This document shows positions 43,108-51,098 of a DNA stretch of 64,000 nucleotides, one piece after another (the stretch's first letter is position 1; every line of letters starts with the position of its first letter). Source of the stretch: Holophagales bacterium (GTDB taxonomy: Bacteria > Acidobacteriota > Thermoanaerobaculia > UBA5066). The translations under genes and the position numbers were made by a program. The stretch lies in assembly GCA_016714815.1 (NCBI GenBank), contig JADKBZ010000019.1, positions 1 through 64,000 on the forward strand, read 5' to 3'. Below the pieces are notes generated by a model, which was not told the origin of the DNA, did no database searches, and worked only from the letters and a program-made list of their open reading frames with translations.

Positions 43108-44396
43108 ACCTTTTCGCTCCGCCCGGAGGGCTTGACGAGGACGACCAGGCCGTCGAGCCCCGTGATCTCGACCAGCTGCCCGTCCGTGAGGGGTACGGCG
43201 CTCCGGGCCTCCCAGAGCGTACCGTCGGCGAAGACCTTCTGGGCGCCCGTGGCGCCGACACGAACGGGCCCCACCTGGCCGACGAGGACCGCGACGCCGG
43301 TCCGGCCGGGGAGGCGCTGAACGGAGAGGGCCATGAAGGAAAGGCCTGCGAGGATGACGGTCGTCGCGACCGCCCCGCCCACGACGAACCAGAGCTCGCC
43401 GCGGGGGGCGAGCTCGTCGCGGGGAAAGAGGAGGACGGCGCCCAGGACGATCGAAACGCCTCCGGAGACCGCGAGGATGCCGTGCGTCGTCAGCTTCACC
43501 TCGAGGAAGAAGAAGAGGACCCCGAGGAGGATGAGGCCGATGCCCACCCAGTTCGTCGGGAGGACCGACATCGCGAAGAACGCCAGGAGGAGGCAGATGC
43601 TCCCGAGGACGCCCGGGAGGATCGCACCGGGACTCTGGAACTCGGAGTAGAGGCCGACGACGCCGACCAGGAAGAGGAGGCCCGCCACCATCGGGCTCGC
43701 GACGACCGAGAGGGCCTTCTCGAGGCTCGTCTTCGCCTCGGTCCGGAAGGTGAACGACGCGCTCTTCAGCGTCACGTCGGGCTTGCCGACCCTCTTGATC
43801 GGCCGCCCGTCGAGCTGCCTGAAGAGGTCCGGGAGGTCCCGGGCGACGATCTCGACGAGCTTCTTCTCGCTCGCCTCGGTCTCGGAGTAGGAAAGGGCCT
43901 CGCTGATCGTCTTGACGGCGTCCTCGACCGGCCGCCCGCGCGGGACGACGAGCGACCTCACGAACGCCGAGGCGTCCTCGCTGACCTTCTTCCCGATCGT
44001 CTTCGGCAGCTCCTCGCCGCCGCTCCCGACGGGAGAGGCCGCACCCGTGTTCGTCCCCGGGGCCATCGCCGCCACGTCGCAGGCCATCAGGATGATGAAA
44101 CCGGCGGACGCCGCCTGGGAGCCGGACGGGTGGACGAAACCGACGACCGGGATCGCGGAGGCGAGAATCGTCTTCGTGATCTCGCGGGTCGAGTCGAGCC
44201 GTCCTCCGGGAGTGTTGATCCGTAAGACGACGACCGGCGCGCCGCCGGCCACCGCATCGTCGACGGCCCGCTTGACGAACTCGGCCGTGACCGGGTTGAT
44301 GTCGGTGTCGAGGTCGACGACGACGGCCTCCGTCCCCGCGCCCAGCGCAGTCGGGGCGAGCAGAAGGAGCAGACCCGCCATCGCGATCGCGTTCAT
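43104..44396 (-). CDS. NfeD1b-type membrane serine protease
   Basis: A 430-residue protein with signal peptide (1-20), an N-terminal ClpP-like protease domain, four to five transmembrane helices (about 235-360) and a C-terminal OB-fold NfeD domain. The catalytic serine is S97 in SGSQAASAGFIILMACD, and the general-base lysine is in IGKKVSEDASAF, the same serine number as in the archaeal protease PH1510. Such proteases cleave the C-terminus of their slipin partner. A perfect TATAAT lies six bases upstream of the ATG with no Shine-Dalgarno. It starts the seven-gene chain. Confidence 0.94.
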   Translation of the reverse strand: MNAIAMAGLLLLLAPTALGAGTEAVVVDLDTDINPVTAEFVKRAVDDAVAGGAPVVVLRINTPGGRLDSTREITKTILASAIPVVGFVHPSGSQAASAGFIILMACDVAAMAPGTNTGAASPVGSGGEELPKTIGKKVSEDASAFVRSLVVPRGRPVEDAVKTISEALSYSETEASEKKLVEIVARDLPDLFRQLDGRPIKRVGKPDVTLKSASFTFRTEAKTSLEKALSVVASPMVAGLLFLVGVVGLYSEFQSPGAILPGVLGSICLLLAFFAMSVLPTNWVGIGLILLGVLFFFLEVKLTTHGILAVSGGVSIVLGAVLLFPRDELAPRGELWFVVGGAVATTVILAGLSFMALSVQRLPGRTGVAVLVGQVGPVRVGATGAQKVFADGTLWEARSAVPLTDGQLVEITGLDGLVVLVKPSGRSEKV

Positions 44397-44402
44397 CCCT
44401 CG

Positions 44403-44408
44403 ATTATA
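44403..44408 (-). promoter_or_regulatory. Perfect -10 box (TATAAT) for the NfeD operon
   Basis: TATAAT on the minus strand ends six bases before ATG 44396, so the operon transcript is probably leaderless. On the plus strand the same site reads TATAGG (44405-44410) and may serve the divergent PAP2 gene. Confidence 0.55.
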
Positions 44409-44416
44409 GGTTCCGC

Positions 44417-45331
44417 GTGCTACAACGCGGCGTGCGCTTCGCCCTCGCCGACCTTCTGACCAGCGGGGCCGCGGGCCTCCTTCTCTGCGTCGGCGTCGCA
44501 GCGGGCGTCCCCGCCCTGGCGCCCGGCGCGACCGTCCAGGTGGCGGTCGCGTTCCTCCTCCCGTTCGCCTTCGCGGCGGTTCGCGCGCGAAGGCCGCGCC
44601 GCTGCTCGCTCCTGGCGAGCGTCGCCGACTTCGGCCCGATCCTCCCGCTCCTTCTCGTCTTCGACAACCTCGGCCCTTTCATCCTGGGCACGAGCAGCGT
44701 CGACTTCGACCCGTTCCTCGTGGCCGCGGACCGGTTTCTCTTCCTCGGCTCCGACCCGACGCGCCTCCTCGAGCCCTTCATGGGCACCCTGCTTCTCGAG
44801 GTCCTGACCGTCTGCTACGCCCTCTACTATTTCCACCCCATCGTCCTGGGCGCGCTCCTCTGGAAGGACGACCTTCGCGACCCTGTCCGCGCGGCGAGGT
44901 TCCCGGCCTACGTTTTCGGCATGCTCCTCGTCTTCTACGTCAGCTACGCCGGTTACTTCTTCGCCCCGGCGATCGGCCCGCGCTTCACGGTCCCGCACGC
45001 CGGCCCCCTCCCCCGCGGAGCGGTGGCCCGGGCGATCGACGGAACGCTCGACCGCCTCGAGACGAGCCGGCACAACTGCTTTCCTTCGGGACACACGATG
45101 GTGACGGTCGCGGTCCTCGTCGAAGCGGCCCGCAGGTCACGGAAGACCTTCTTCGGCTTCCTGCCGTTCGCCGTCGGCCTCTTCCTGGCGACGGTCGCGG
45201 GGCGATACCACTACGTGGTCGACGTCCTGGCCGGAGCCATCCTCGCGCTCGTCGTGGGTGGCGCGGCGCGGGCGATCGCCCGGCGTTTCCGTCAGGAGCC
45301 CGACGGCACCGTCCTGGACACGAGCCGGTAG
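44417..45331 (+). CDS. PAP2-superfamily membrane enzyme, Aur1/IPC synthase-like
   Basis: A 304-residue polytopic membrane protein with about six helices. The PAP2 phosphatase motifs are RHNCFPSGHTM and GRYHYVVDVLAG, giving the catalytic histidines and aspartate. The long first half without phosphatase motifs and the YYFHPIVLG and SYAGYFFAPAIGPRF segments resemble the Aur1 / inositol-phosphorylceramide synthase-like branch rather than small PAP2 phosphatases. Next to serine palmitoyltransferase and a GNAT-like gene, a role in adding or removing a sphingolipid headgroup is likely but unproved. GTG 44417 is the listed start; GTG 44432 is also possible. Its end overlaps the converging GNAT-like gene by 40 bases. 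Confidence 0.75.
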   Translation: MLQRGVRFALADLLTSGAAGLLLCVGVAAGVPALAPGATVQVAVAFLLPFAFAAVRARRPRRCSLLASVADFGPILPLLLVFDNLGPFILGTSSVDFDPFLVAADRFLFLGSDPTRLLEPFMGTLLLEVLTVCYALYYFHPIVLGALLWKDDLRDPVRAARFPAYVFGMLLVFYVSYAGYFFAPAIGPRFTVPHAGPLPRGAVARAIDGTLDRLETSRHNCFPSGHTMVTVAVLVEAARRSRKTFFGFLPFAVGLFLATVAGRYHYVVDVLAGAILALVVGGAARAIARRFRQEPDGTVLDTSR

Positions 45332-46440
45332 CGGCGGTAGACCCTTCCCTCGAAGACCTCGATCGGCTTCAGGAGGTCGAGGTTGTCCTCCAGTATCCAG
45401 GAAAACTCGACGGTCTTGAAGCCTGCGGCGATCGCCGCCTTGTAACCCTCGAAGTAGCAGACGGCGTCGAGCCCCTTCCGGCGGTATTCCGGAAGGACCC
45501 CGAAGGCCAGGAGGCGGACGCGGTCGACCTTCTTCTTTCCGAGCAGGAATTTCAGCCATCCGAAGGGGAGAAGCCGCCCGCCCATCCGGATCAGCACCTG
45601 GTTGAAGTCGGGCATCCCGAGCATGAATGCGACGGGCTTGTCCTCTTTTTCGACGAACCAGACGATCGGCGGGTAGACGAGATCCTTCAGCTTCTTCGCC
45701 ATCGCGTCGAGCTCTTCCGACGTCATCGGCACGAAGCCCCAGTTCTGCTCCCAGGCGCCGTTGTAGACGACCTTGACCTTCGCGAGCTCCTTCGGGAACT
45801 CCTCCATCCGGATCGTCCGGAAAGTGAGCTCGGGATTGCGCCGCCTCACCGCGTCGGTGATCCGCCCCAGCCGCGCGAACGAGCGGTCGTCGACCGGCGC
45901 CAGGAGGGCCACGAGGTCCTTCTCCTTGGCGAATCCCGCGGCCGACGCCAGGTCGAGGTAGTACGCGGGGTTGTACGTCATCATGAGGACGGGCGGCCCC
46001 GGCTCGCTCTCGGCGGCCAGGAGGAACCCGACCTCGTCGTTCATCGAGGGGTTGACCGGTCCGCGGAGCTTGTCGCACCCCGGCAGGAGCTTCCGCGCGG
46101 CGGCCTCCGCAGCCTCGAAGAGGGCCCGGGCGGCCTCCGGGTCGTTCTCGCACTCGAAGAAGCCGAAGAACGCGGTCCGGTCGGCGTGGACCCGGTTGTG
46201 CTCGTCGTCGGCGATCGCGGCGATCCGCCCGACGACGCGACCGCCCCTTCGCGCGAGGAAGAGCGTCCGCCGCGCGTGCCTCCAGAAGGGGTTCTTCGCC
46301 GGGTCGAGCATCCAGCGGACTTCGCTTCGCAGCGGCGGGACGAAGTCGCCGTCTCCGGCGTAGAGCCGGTATGGGAGCTCGACGAACCCCGTCAGGTCCC
46401 TGCCGGAAGACACCTCCGAGACGGACAGCCCTTCAGGCAT
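45292..46440 (-). CDS. GNAT-fold protein, candidate bacterial ceramide synthase
   Basis: A 382-residue protein with GNAT-like parts: FLARRGGRVVGRIAAIADD (about 61-79), FGFFECENDPEAARALF, and the acyl-CoA loop RVRLLAFGVLPEYRRKGLDA (about 310-329). Its overall pattern (YRLYAGDGDFVPPLRSEVRW, LRGPVNPSMNDEVGFLL, MMTYNPAYYLDLASAAGFAK) is that of a conserved family often found with bacterial serine palmitoyltransferase. The Caulobacter N-acyltransferase of ceramide synthesis is of similar size and, to my knowledge, related; I cannot align it here. It follows spt in the same direction with a 100-base gap. Function is inferred from context. Confidence 0.7.
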   Translation of the reverse strand: MPEGLSVSEVSSGRDLTGFVELPYRLYAGDGDFVPPLRSEVRWMLDPAKNPFWRHARRTLFLARRGGRVVGRIAAIADDEHNRVHADRTAFFGFFECENDPEAARALFEAAEAAARKLLPGCDKLRGPVNPSMNDEVGFLLAAESEPGPPVLMMTYNPAYYLDLASAAGFAKEKDLVALLAPVDDRSFARLGRITDAVRRRNPELTFRTIRMEEFPKELAKVKVVYNGAWEQNWGFVPMTSEELDAMAKKLKDLVYPPIVWFVEKEDKPVAFMLGMPDFNQVLIRMGGRLLPFGWLKFLLGKKKVDRVRLLAFGVLPEYRRKGLDAVCYFEGYKAAIAAGFKTVEFSWILEDNLDLLKPIEVFEGRVYRRYRLVSRTVPSGS

Positions 46441-46540
46441 CGACCTCGACCTCCTCAGGGGAAAGTCGCGTCCTGCGGCTTCCCCGGCCCGTGGTGCGCG
46501 GAGCGCATGAACGACACCGCCGGGATGGACGCCCCGGCCC

Positions 46541-47773
46541 CTAGCTGACGAGCCCCAGCTCGCGGCCGACTTTCTGGAACGCCTCGAGCGCGCGGGTGAG
46601 GTGCTCCCGCCGGTGCGTCGCCATGTAGGAGGTCCGGATCAGAGCCCGGCCAGGTGCGCAGGCGGGGCTGACGACCGGGTTCACGAAGACCCCCTCCTCG
46701 TCGAGGCGCTTGGCCATCTTGAAGGCGAGGTAGTCCTCCCCGACGACGACGGGAATGACGGGCGTCTCGGAGTCGCCGCAGTCGAACCCGATCGCCCGCA
46801 GGCTGGTCATCATGAACCTGGTGTTGTCCCAGAGGTGCTGCCGGCGTTCGGGCTCGGCGTCGATGACCTCGAGGGCGGCCAGGACGGCGCCGATGGAAGC
46901 CGGGGGGGGCGCCGCCGTGAAGATGAGCGCCCTCGCCTTGTGCTGGATGTACTTGATGATGTCGGCGTCCGCCACGATGAAGCCGCCGATCGCCGCCAGG
47001 GACTTCGAGAAGGTCCCCATGGTGATGTCGATCCGGTCCTCGAGGCCGAAGTGCTCGGCGGTCCCACGGCCGGTCCGGCCGAGGACTCCGATGCCGTGGG
47101 CGTCGTCGACCATGAGCGCCATGCCCCACTCGGCGCAGATGTCGACGTAGGCCGGGAGCGGGGCGATGTCCCCCTCCATCGAGAAGACTCCGTCGACGGC
47201 CAGGATCCGCCCGGCCTTGTCGTGGTGGCTGCTCAGCATCCGGACGAGGTCGTCCGGGTCGTTGTGCTTGAACTTCCTCACGTCCGCCCCGACGGCGAGC
47301 CGGGCGCCGTCGTAGATGCAGGCATGATCCTGCCGGTCGAGGTAGATGGCATCGCCCTTCGTCGGAAGGGTCCCGAGAACACCCAGGTTCGAGAGGAAAC
47401 CGGTCGAGAAGGTGATGCAGGCGGGCTTGCGCATGAAGGCCGCCAGGCGCTCCTCGAGCTCGACGTGGATGTCCAGCGTCCCGTTCAGAAGGCGGCTCCC
47501 GGCGCAACCGGCGCCGTATTTCTTCACCGCCGCGATGGCCCGCTCCTTGACCTTGGGGTGCGACGTCAGCCCGAGATAGTTGTTCGAGCCGAGCATCACG
47601 AGCTCCCGCCCGCCAATGTGAACGACCGGATCCTGCCCCGATTCGAGCATCCGGAAGTAGTTCCAGACCCCAGCCGCCTTGATCTCGTCCGGGACCGTGT
47701 ACTTCGCGCACTTGTCGAGGATCGAGACATGTGCCCGAGCCGGGGCGGCAACTGCGGGCTTGAGCGCAGACAT
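46541..47773 (-). CDS. spt: Serine palmitoyltransferase (alpha-oxoamine synthase family)
   Basis: A PLP enzyme joining serine and an acyl-CoA or acyl-ACP to give 3-ketosphinganine, the first step of sphingolipid synthesis. In 410 residues: substrate loop MLGSNNYLGLTSHPKVKERA (60-79), H150 stacking on PLP (DRQDHACIYDG), DDAHG (223-227) and the PLP lysine K257 in TMGTFSKSLAAIGG. The N-terminal CAKYTVPDEIKAAGVWNYFR and GGRELVML segments fit SPT more than BioF or Kbl, and no biotin or threonine genes are near. ATG 47773 has GGAGGAG at seven bases, better than ATG 47779. Confidence 0.87.
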   Translation of the reverse strand: MSALKPAVAAPARAHVSILDKCAKYTVPDEIKAAGVWNYFRMLESGQDPVVHIGGRELVMLGSNNYLGLTSHPKVKERAIAAVKKYGAGCAGSRLLNGTLDIHVELEERLAAFMRKPACITFSTGFLSNLGVLGTLPTKGDAIYLDRQDHACIYDGARLAVGADVRKFKHNDPDDLVRMLSSHHDKAGRILAVDGVFSMEGDIAPLPAYVDICAEWGMALMVDDAHGIGVLGRTGRGTAEHFGLEDRIDITMGTFSKSLAAIGGFIVADADIIKYIQHKARALIFTAAPPPASIGAVLAALEVIDAEPERRQHLWDNTRFMMTSLRAIGFDCGDSETPVIPVVVGEDYLAFKMAKRLDEEGVFVNPVVSPACAPGRALIRTSYMATHRREHLTRALEAFQKVGRELGLVS

Positions 47774-47937
47774 CCTCATACTCCTCCGCCAGCGTCGTCG
47801 CCCTCCAGGGTGCCGGGCGACTCGCAAACATCGACGATCTTACCACCCGGCCTCCCGCCTTCCCTCAAACAGCCCCCGAACCGGTCCGGGATCTTCGGCA
47901 TCCATTTCTCGAGGGCGTTTCCGTCGAAGCCGGGTGG

Positions 47938-47954
47938 CCTTATCCTCGTCTCCC
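47938..47954 (+). promoter_or_regulatory. Possible -10 region of the M1 peptidase gene
   Basis: Contains TATCCT (47941-47946) in the 17-base string CCTTATCCTCGTCTCCC, identical to the one before hrpB. Here a GGAGGG ribosome site and 21 bases separate it from the ATG. Confidence 0.35.
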
Positions 47955-47967
47955 GGAGGGAGTTCCC

Positions 47968-50052
47968 ATGTCTTCGAGGGTCCTCGCCGCAGCCGCGGCT
48001 CTCGGCTGTCTCCTGCCCGCTCTCCCCGCCCGAGCCCTTCCGGCGCCACGGAAGATCGTCGACTACGACATCCACGCCTCGCTCGACGACGGCCGCCGGG
48101 AGCTCACCGGACGCGAGACTCTCCGCTGGACGAACCCTTCCGACGTCCCCGTCTCCGAGCTGAAGCTCCACCTCTACTGGAACGCCTTCCGTAACAACCG
48201 CTCGACGTTCTTTCGCGAGTCGGGAGGGAAGCTGAGAAGCGACCAGGCCGACGAGGAGGAGGGCTTCGGCTCCATCGACCTGACCTCGATGACCCTCGGC
48301 GGCGTCGATCTCCTCCGGTCGGCCCGATTCGAGTCTCCCGACGACGGCAACCGCGACGACCGGACCGTTCTCTCCGTCCCTCTCGGCGCCCCCGTCGCCC
48401 CGGGGGAATCGGTCGCCCTCGAGATCGCCTGGAAGTCCCGCATCCCGAAGGTCTTCGCCCGCGCCGGGTACGTCCGCGACTTCTACATGATCGGCCAGTG
48501 GTACCCGAAGGTCGCCGTCTTCGAGCCCAGGGGCCGGCGACGCCGGTCCGGGCCGGGATGGAACGCCCACCAGTACCACGCGAACTCCGAGTTCTACGCG
48601 GACTGGGGCGATTACCGGGTCGCCCTCACCGTCCCGGAGCGCTACGTCGTCGCCTCCGCGGGGGCGCTCGTGAAGGAGACCCGCGCAGGGGGCCGGAAGA
48701 CGCTCGTCTACGAGCAGGCTTCCATTCACGACTTCGCCTGGTCCGCAGACCCCCGCTTCGTCGTGAAAGAGGATTTCTTCGACCCGGCGAAGGACCTGCC
48801 GGCCGACGAGCTGGCCCGAGCCGCCAGGCTCCTCGGCCGGTCCGAGGCGGACCTCAGGGCCGGCTTCAGGCCCGTGAAGCTGCGCTATTACATGCAGCCG
48901 GACCACCTCGGGCAGTGGACGCGCTACGCCGACGCCCAGAAGTGGGCTCTCGTCTGGTTCGGCCTCTACGCCTTCCCTTATCCCTACGCTCAGTCCAGCT
49001 GCGTCGACCCTCCGGAAGACGGGTCCGGGGCGATGGGGATGGAGTACCAGACGATCTTCACGGCCGGGACGATGCGCGCTTTCGGATCCTGGCCGCTGAA
49101 CGGCCTCCGCGAGCCCGAGATGATCGTCGTCCACGAGTTCGGCCACGGCTGGTGGTACGGCCTCGTCGCCTCGAACGAGTTCGAGGAGAGCTGGATGGAC
49201 GAGGGGATCAACTCGTTCACCGAGTACGAGATGCTGGACCGGCGCTACGGCGGCCTTGCCCGCTTCCCGCTCGGCGTGAGGTTCGGGAGCTTCGATCTGG
49301 GCCGTATCCAGACCATCCAGGCTCGCGAGGTCGACCGCCTCGTCACCCCGTCCTGGTCGTTCGCGCCCGGCGCCTACGGGCGCAACTCCTACGCCCGGGC
49401 CGCGACCTCGATCGACCAGATCCGGCGCGTCCTCGGCGAAGAGGCGTTCTGGAGGGCCTTCCGGGCCTGGGCCGAGCGCTGGCGCTTCGACCACCCCGCA
49501 ACGGAGGACTTCCTCGACGCCTTCCGGCCCGCCGCCGGAGGAAAGCTCGAGCCCCTCTACCGGGAGACCTGGTACGGGCACGGGACGACCGACTACGCCG
49601 TCACCCGCCTCTCCAGCACCGAAGCCCGGGCGTTCGCCGGGTACGACGACGAGGGGAAGCGCTTCGACGCGCCGAAGAAAGGTCCCGGCGGGAAGTCGAA
49701 GACGGCGAAGAAGGAGACGATGGCGAAGAAGCAGTACGACTCGACCGCCCTCGTCAGCCGGACCGGCACGATCCCGCTTCCGGTCGCGGTCGTCCTCACG
49801 TTCGAGAACGGCGTGACCTGGAAGACGACGTGGGACGGGAGGTCTCCCTGGCTGAGGCTCCGGACGACCTATTCTTCCCGCCTCGCGAAGGCCGAGGTCG
49901 ACCCGGAGCGGAAGATCGTCCTCGACGCAAACCCCTGGAATAACGCCCGCCGCGCCGGCGAGAAGCAGGGTCCGTCGGCCGCCGCGAAGGTCCGGGCCTA
50001 CGCCCTCCACGGCGTCCAGATCCTCCTCTCCTCCCTCTGGCTTCTTCGCTGA
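47968..50052 (+). CDS. Exported M1-family metallopeptidase
   Basis: A 694-residue zinc peptidase with a signal peptide (1 to about 23, ending ARALP). The zinc motif is H389-E390-F-G-H393 followed by E412 after 18 residues (WMDEGINSFTEYE), exactly the M1 spacing, so it is probably active. The N-terminal beta-sandwich part (ELKLHLYWNAFRNN) is typical of the group. The exopeptidase motif GAMGMEYQT, a variant of GAMEN, precedes the zinc site. A lysine-rich linker at about 568-590 leads to a small C-terminal domain and a hydrophobic end. GGAGGG precedes the ATG. The next gene starts 14 bases later. Confidence 0.9.
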   Translation: MSSRVLAAAAALGCLLPALPARALPAPRKIVDYDIHASLDDGRRELTGRETLRWTNPSDVPVSELKLHLYWNAFRNNRSTFFRESGGKLRSDQADEEEGFGSIDLTSMTLGGVDLLRSARFESPDDGNRDDRTVLSVPLGAPVAPGESVALEIAWKSRIPKVFARAGYVRDFYMIGQWYPKVAVFEPRGRRRRSGPGWNAHQYHANSEFYADWGDYRVALTVPERYVVASAGALVKETRAGGRKTLVYEQASIHDFAWSADPRFVVKEDFFDPAKDLPADELARAARLLGRSEADLRAGFRPVKLRYYMQPDHLGQWTRYADAQKWALVWFGLYAFPYPYAQSSCVDPPEDGSGAMGMEYQTIFTAGTMRAFGSWPLNGLREPEMIVVHEFGHGWWYGLVASNEFEESWMDEGINSFTEYEMLDRRYGGLARFPLGVRFGSFDLGRIQTIQAREVDRLVTPSWSFAPGAYGRNSYARAATSIDQIRRVLGEEAFWRAFRAWAERWRFDHPATEDFLDAFRPAAGGKLEPLYRETWYGHGTTDYAVTRLSSTEARAFAGYDDEGKRFDAPKKGPGGKSKTAKKETMAKKQYDSTALVSRTGTIPLPVAVVLTFENGVTWKTTWDGRSPWLRLRTTYSSRLAKAEVDPERKIVLDANPWNNARRAGEKQGPSAAAKVRAYALHGVQILLSSLWLLR

Positions 50053-50065
50053 CGGAGCGCACGAC

Positions 50066-51007
50066 ATGACCCCATCCCTCTCCCCCCTCAGGACCGGCCT
50101 TTCGGCCGCTTTCACCTACCGCCGCCTCGCCGGCGTCCTCTGGCTCGGCCTCCTCGTGTCGGCGCTCCCGGCGTGGGTCGCCTTCGGGCCTCTCCTCGCC
50201 CCGATCGACCGGGGGCCGTTCCGGGAGAGCCTTCTGAAGGGCTGGGACTCGTGGGCCTTCCTCAGCTTCCTCGGGGAATTCCCGCGCGAGACCGGTATCG
50301 CCTTCGCCGCGGCCGGGACCGGTCTCTTCCTCTCCGTCGTCCTCGACCTCCTCCTCACGACCGGGGCGATCCGCGTTCTCCTCTCCGGCCTGCCCCGTCC
50401 GGCACTCCGGCGAACGGTCGCCGAAGGGGCAGCTCTCTTCCGCCCGGTGGCCTGGGCGTTCGCCCGATACGTCGTCTCCCTCGCCTTCTGGATCGGCCTC
50501 CTCGTCGTCGGCCCCGTCCTCCTGCTCGGAAAGGTCGCCGGCAAGAACGCCCCTCCGAACGGCACACTGGCGACGCTCGGCCTCGCCTGGGCCGTCGTCG
50601 CCTCGCTCGTCGTCGCCTCGAACGTGAACCTGCGCTTCACCCTGGCGCGGATCGCCCTCGCCCGGGGCGACGCGCCGAACGCGCGGGGCGCCTACCGCGC
50701 CGCGAAGGCGATCCTCCGGGGGACCCGCAGGCGCGCCGCCGGCCTCTGGCTCTTCTGGCTCGCCCTCGGCCTCGGGATCCAGGGCGCGTTCACGGCGCTC
50801 GGCGTCGCGATGAACCCCGCGACCTCCGCCGGCCTCGCCGCGCTCGTTCTCGTCCGCCAGGCCGGCTTCTGGCTCCTCGCGATGACCCGCGTCGGCTACC
50901 AGGCCTCGGTCCTGCGATTCGGAGAGCTGAATCGTCCGCTCCCGCCGATTCCCCTCGCCCACCCGTTCGCGCCCGCCCCGGCCGAGGAGGCTTCCACGCC
51001 AGCGTAA
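50066..51007 (+). CDS. Polytopic membrane protein of unknown function
   Basis: A 313-residue protein with about six transmembrane helices, for example LAGVLWLGLLVSALPAWVAF (21-40), GLFLSVVLDLLLTTGAIRVL and FWIGLLVVGPVLLLGKVAG. The pattern is similar to the DUF4013 / glycerophosphodiester-phosphodiesterase membrane-domain type, but I cannot name a family with confidence. It follows the M1 peptidase gene by 13 bases and may assist it or simply share its transcript. Confidence 0.75.
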   Translation: MTPSLSPLRTGLSAAFTYRRLAGVLWLGLLVSALPAWVAFGPLLAPIDRGPFRESLLKGWDSWAFLSFLGEFPRETGIAFAAAGTGLFLSVVLDLLLTTGAIRVLLSGLPRPALRRTVAEGAALFRPVAWAFARYVVSLAFWIGLLVVGPVLLLGKVAGKNAPPNGTLATLGLAWAVVASLVVASNVNLRFTLARIALARGDAPNARGAYRAAKAILRGTRRRAAGLWLFWLALGLGIQGAFTALGVAMNPATSAGLAALVLVRQAGFWLLAMTRVGYQASVLRFGELNRPLPPIPLAHPFAPAPAEEASTPA

Positions 51008-51098
51008 ACGCCGCGCCACCGCTACAATCCCACGTTGCCCTCGGCGTCGCGGAGCAGAGCTCCAGTGGCCCACCGGCGAAAGGGAGGTTCCTCACCAC

